From the NCBI RefSeq assembly GCF_014836875.1, contig NZ_JACSQC010000002.1, positions 450,834 through 514,833 on the forward strand: a DNA stretch of 64,000 nt, written 5' to 3'. Source of the stretch: Arthrobacter pullicola. GTDB taxonomy: Bacteria; Actinomycetota; Actinomycetes; Actinomycetales; Micrococcaceae. The notes under the pieces are model-generated. The model saw only the letters and a program-made list of their open reading frames with translations, was not told where the DNA came from and did no database searches. This document shows, in pieces, positions 61,619 to 64,000 of the stretch. How positions within the stretch are numbered: the stretch's first letter is position 1; each line of letters begins with the position of its first letter. The position numbers and the translations under genes were made by a program.

Positions 61619-62763
61619 TGTCATCCACCTCACAAAGCAGTGCGCCGACCGGACGCCACGAGTTGCGCCGGATCCGGGTGGAGTCTGTCATGGGAGCCCT
61701 GCTGAGCAGCGGCCCGATCTCCCGAACCGATCTCGCCGCCGTCACCGGGTACAGCCCCTCCACCGTCACCGGAATCGTGCAGGAGCTGCAGGGCCTGGGC
61801 TACCTCCACGAGGTCGGGCACAGGGAATCGACCGGCGGGCGGCGCCGCACCCTGGTCGAACTCGACCGGACCGCCATCGCACTGGTCGTCGCCGAGATCA
61901 GCGGAGGACGCATCCACGCCAGCCTGATCGACCTCGATGCCCGGGTCCTGGCAACCCAGGACTCCCCTTTCGACCCGGCAGACCCGGTCAACGCCACCGC
62001 CCTCGCCGTCGCCGGCCTCGGGGAGCACTCCGCCCGCCGGCCCACCCGGCTCGTTCTTGCCCTGCCCGGCGTCGTCGCTGCTGACGGCACCGTGAGCCTG
62101 GCACCCGCTTTCGCCGCCGCCGGGGATCCCCAGCTGGCCCAGGCGCTCAGCCGGCAGACCGGGCTGCCCGTCACGGTGGAAAACGACGTCAACCTCATCG
62201 CGCTCGGCGAGCGAAGTGCGGGAGCTGCGGCCGGCGTCGACGACCTGATTCTGATCCACATCGCTGAAGGCATCGGCGCAACGATCCTGACCGGCGGCCG
62301 GCTGCTGCACGGTTCCACCCGGTCTGCCGGCGAAGTCGGTTTCCTGCCCACCGGGCTTGCTCCCCTGCCGCACGGGAACCGCGGCAGTTTCGAGGAACGC
62401 TGGAGCACACCGGCCATTGCGGCTGCGGCGCGGGACGCCGGGCTCGACGTGACCGAAGCCAACGTGATCCGCCAAATCTGCACCGCACCGGCTGCTGCCG
62501 CGCTGCGCGGGGAAGTGCTGGACGCCTGGGCCTGGGCGGCCGTGGTCTGCGCCTGCGTCCTGAACCCTGCCCTGGTCCTTTTTTCCGGCGACGCCATCGG
62601 ATTGGACGATGCCGCCCGTTCTCAGCTCGCCGACCGGATCCGCGCCTCGGCACCATCGGCGCCGGAGGTTACCTTCGCCTCCCTCGGCATCGAAGCGGTC
62701 CTCTTCGGCGCCGTCGCCCGGGTCCTTGAAGACCCCGCCAGCCTGATTACCCCCACCGGTTGA
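61618..62763 (+). CDS. ROK-family transcriptional repressor
   Basis: A 381-residue protein with an N-terminal HTH (VESVMGALLSSGPISRTDLAAVTGYSPSTVTGIVQEL, in pieces) and a sugar-kinase-like ROK domain (ENDVNLIALGERSAGA, IAEGIGATILTGGRLLHGS). The ROK zinc motif CxCGxxGC is not seen; the position after GEVGF reads LPTGLAPLPHG, so zinc binding is probably lost. The gene is preceded at once by its promoter and operator. The next gene encodes a substrate-binding protein, so the repressor may respond to a sugar or sugar phosphate taken up by it. Confidence 0.92.
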   Translation: MSSTSQSSAPTGRHELRRIRVESVMGALLSSGPISRTDLAAVTGYSPSTVTGIVQELQGLGYLHEVGHRESTGGRRRTLVELDRTAIALVVAEISGGRIHASLIDLDARVLATQDSPFDPADPVNATALAVAGLGEHSARRPTRLVLALPGVVAADGTVSLAPAFAAAGDPQLAQALSRQTGLPVTVENDVNLIALGERSAGAAAGVDDLILIHIAEGIGATILTGGRLLHGSTRSAGEVGFLPTGLAPLPHGNRGSFEERWSTPAIAAAARDAGLDVTEANVIRQICTAPAAAALRGEVLDAWAWAAVVCACVLNPALVLFSGDAIGLDDAARSQLADRIRASAPSAPEVTFASLGIEAVLFGAVARVLEDPASLITPTG

Positions 62764-62822
62764 TACCACCAGGTTCCTCCGGCTCCAAGACCCACCAGCA
62801 CTACACAACCAAGGAGAAGTAC

Positions 62823-63893
62823 ATGGCTCTGAACCGCAAAATCCGCGGCCCGCTCGTCACCGTTGCCGGCGGCCTCGCCCTGGCGCTTGCGCTCTCGTCC
62901 TGTGGCCTGGACGAAGCGTCGTCGGGCGCCGAGGGTTCCGAGGGCGGCACCCTCACCATCTACACCGCCCGTGACAAGGGACTCGCCGAAGCAGTCGTCG
63001 CCGACTTCGAGGCAGCGAACCCGGAGTACGCCGGCAAGGTCGAAATCCTGACCCTCGGCGCGCAGGAAGCACTCGAACGCATCCGCGCCGAGAAAGCCAA
63101 CCCGCAGGGCGACATCTGGTGGGGCGGCACCGGCCAGCAGATGAAGCAGGCCGCGGGAGACGATGTCCTGGCACCGGCACCCGACGCCGTCGTCGACGCC
63201 GTTCCAGAGGATCTGCGTGACCCCGCCGGACTCTGGGTCGGCGAAATGCAGCTGGCCGAGGTCATCTTCTACAACCACGACATGCTCACCGCCGAGCAGG
63301 CCCCGAAGGACTGGGACGATCTGATCGCCCCGGAGATGGCGGACCAGATCGCCATCCGCGACGTCGAGGCCTCCGGCACCATGCGCAGCATCTACTCGGC
63401 CATGATCGACCGCAAGTATGACGAGGCGGGCTCCCCGGAGGTCGGCTACGACTGGCTGCGGCAGCTGGACGCCAACACCAAGGTCTACGCCGCCAACCCG
63501 ACTGATCTGTACCTGCGTGTGACCCGCCAGGAGGCGGCCGCCAGCGCCTGGAACCTGCAGGACGTCATGCTGCAGATCGACAACCAGAACGCCCCGTACA
63601 CACCGGTGGTCCCGGAATCCGGTGCTCCGATGCTGGTTGACGGCGTAGCCAAGATCAAGAACGGCCCGTCCTCCGACGCCGCCGACGCGTTCCTTGAGTT
63701 CCTCCTGAGCGAAGACACCCAGAAGGAACTGTCCGAGACGTATTACCAGATCCCCTCCATCGCGATGACCGAGCAGCCCGCCTGGCTGGCAGAGCTCAAC
63801 CTCGTGGAGATGAAGGTCGACTGGGAGCGCATCGGTGAGAACGAAACCGAGTGGATCGGCTACTGGGCCGAAAACATCAAGGGCAAGGGCTAA
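62823..63893 (+). CDS. ABC transporter substrate-binding lipoprotein (COG1840/AfuA-FbpA type)
   Basis: A 356-residue lipoprotein with the signal GPLVTVAGGLALALALSSCG and lipobox ALSSC. The mature part has LTIYTARDKGLAEAVVADFEAANP, split, GDIWWGGTGQQMKQAAG, and GLWVGEMQLAEVIFYN, as in iron- or hexose-phosphate-binding proteins of the FbpA/AfuA group. RBS AAGGAGA before ATG 62823. It lies 59 bp after the ROK gene, and a hairpin and a further start codon follow, so it probably begins an ABC transport operon continuing to the right. Confidence 0.9.
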   Translation: MALNRKIRGPLVTVAGGLALALALSSCGLDEASSGAEGSEGGTLTIYTARDKGLAEAVVADFEAANPEYAGKVEILTLGAQEALERIRAEKANPQGDIWWGGTGQQMKQAAGDDVLAPAPDAVVDAVPEDLRDPAGLWVGEMQLAEVIFYNHDMLTAEQAPKDWDDLIAPEMADQIAIRDVEASGTMRSIYSAMIDRKYDEAGSPEVGYDWLRQLDANTKVYAANPTDLYLRVTRQEAAASAWNLQDVMLQIDNQNAPYTPVVPESGAPMLVDGVAKIKNGPSSDAADAFLEFLLSEDTQKELSETYYQIPSIAMTEQPAWLAELNLVEMKVDWERIGENETEWIGYWAENIKGKG

Positions 63894-63904
63894 CCAGCCT
63901 CCCC

Positions 63905-63932
63905 GGGGCGGGCGGCTTCGGCCGTCCGCCCC
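63905..63932 (+). terminator. UUCG-loop hairpin after binding-protein gene
   Basis: GGGGCGGGCGGC-TTCG-GCCGTCCGCCCC forms a 12-bp stem (one G-U pair) with a UUCG tetraloop. It is placed between the binding-protein gene and the next start and may attenuate expression of the transporter genes relative to the abundant binding protein. Confidence 0.75.
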
Positions 63933-63971
63933 GCTCCATCTTTCTACCCCTACTCTGCGAAAGAGCTGCCA

Positions 63972-64000
63972 TGACACGAGTCCTTCTCGAATCAATCGAA
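63972..64000 (+). CDS. Start of next gene (probably ABC ATPase), partial
   Basis: ATG 63972 followed by codons for TRVLLESIE, cut by the window edge. The position behind a binding-protein gene fits an ABC-transporter ATPase or permease; the nine codons are too few to tell. Confidence 0.4.

Overview
The window is a 64 kb chromosomal segment of a high-GC Gram-positive bacterium. Strong G/C third-position bias, a DUF222/HNH endonuclease, PucR and FadR-type regulators, a LutABC/D-lactate dehydrogenase locus and GTG starts point to an actinobacterium, most likely a member of the Micrococcaceae (Arthrobacter-like). That placement is inference from gene content. I saw no rRNA, tRNA, CRISPR array, transposase or phage genes; the region looks like stable, catabolism-rich chromosome.

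Layout. (1) 1-3.3 kb: end of a urease accessory cluster (ureG tail, ureD) with a NiCoT nickel permease. (2) 3.3-17.8 kb: mixed housekeeping and stress genes. These are an NCS1 permease with a coupled SnoaL-like protein, an MDR dehydrogenase, a YchJ protein, a Ser/Thr kinase, a divergent Nramp protein, a decaying-looking VapC module, two cspA paralogues with related long leaders around a glutaminase-STAS-cNMP fusion, a YetF-like protein, a thioesterase, a flavin monooxygenase, an AHSA1 protein and a DUF72 protein. (3) 17.8-35.3 kb: a polyamine/omega-amino-acid locus. potDABC (potA carries an apparent frameshift) is divergent from an Lrp regulator, a putrescine-type aminotransferase and a PuuB-like oxidase. 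Then come PucR, methylmalonate-semialdehyde dehydrogenase, a second omega-aminotransferase, an amidohydrolase, a cupin, aminobutyraldehyde dehydrogenase and an AguB-like hydrolase whose catalytic Cys position is Ser.

(4) 35.3-40.1 kb: L-lactate dehydrogenase, a YoaK protein, a DUF222/HNH protein and a GNAT acetyltransferase. (5) 40.4-47.7 kb: a lactate-permease paralogue, HpaI/HpaH-type aldolase and hydratase, then MetF, an orphan NitT/TauT-type binding protein and a LigM-like THF-dependent O-demethylase. Together these suggest methoxy-aromatic or other methyl-ether use. (6) 47.7-58.8 kb: a lactate utilisation regulon: lutABC, a second lactate permease, a FadR-family regulator, a NarL-type two-component pair and a large FAD/Fe-S D-lactate dehydrogenase. 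The 11-bp palindrome TGGTCTGACCA or its variant TGGCCTGACCA lies in front of lutA, the permease and the D-lactate dehydrogenase, suggesting one regulator controls all three units. (7) 58.9-64 kb: a PucR-like regulator with a zinc alcohol dehydrogenase, then a ROK repressor with an apparently leaderless promoter, a COG1840-type binding protein and the start of another gene.

Two traits recur. Intrinsic-terminator-like hairpins follow many units. Short tandem repeats (about 18-25 bp) expand inside or beside coding regions (ureD, the kinase, the lactate permease, the amidohydrolase, the 3' end of the lactate regulator).
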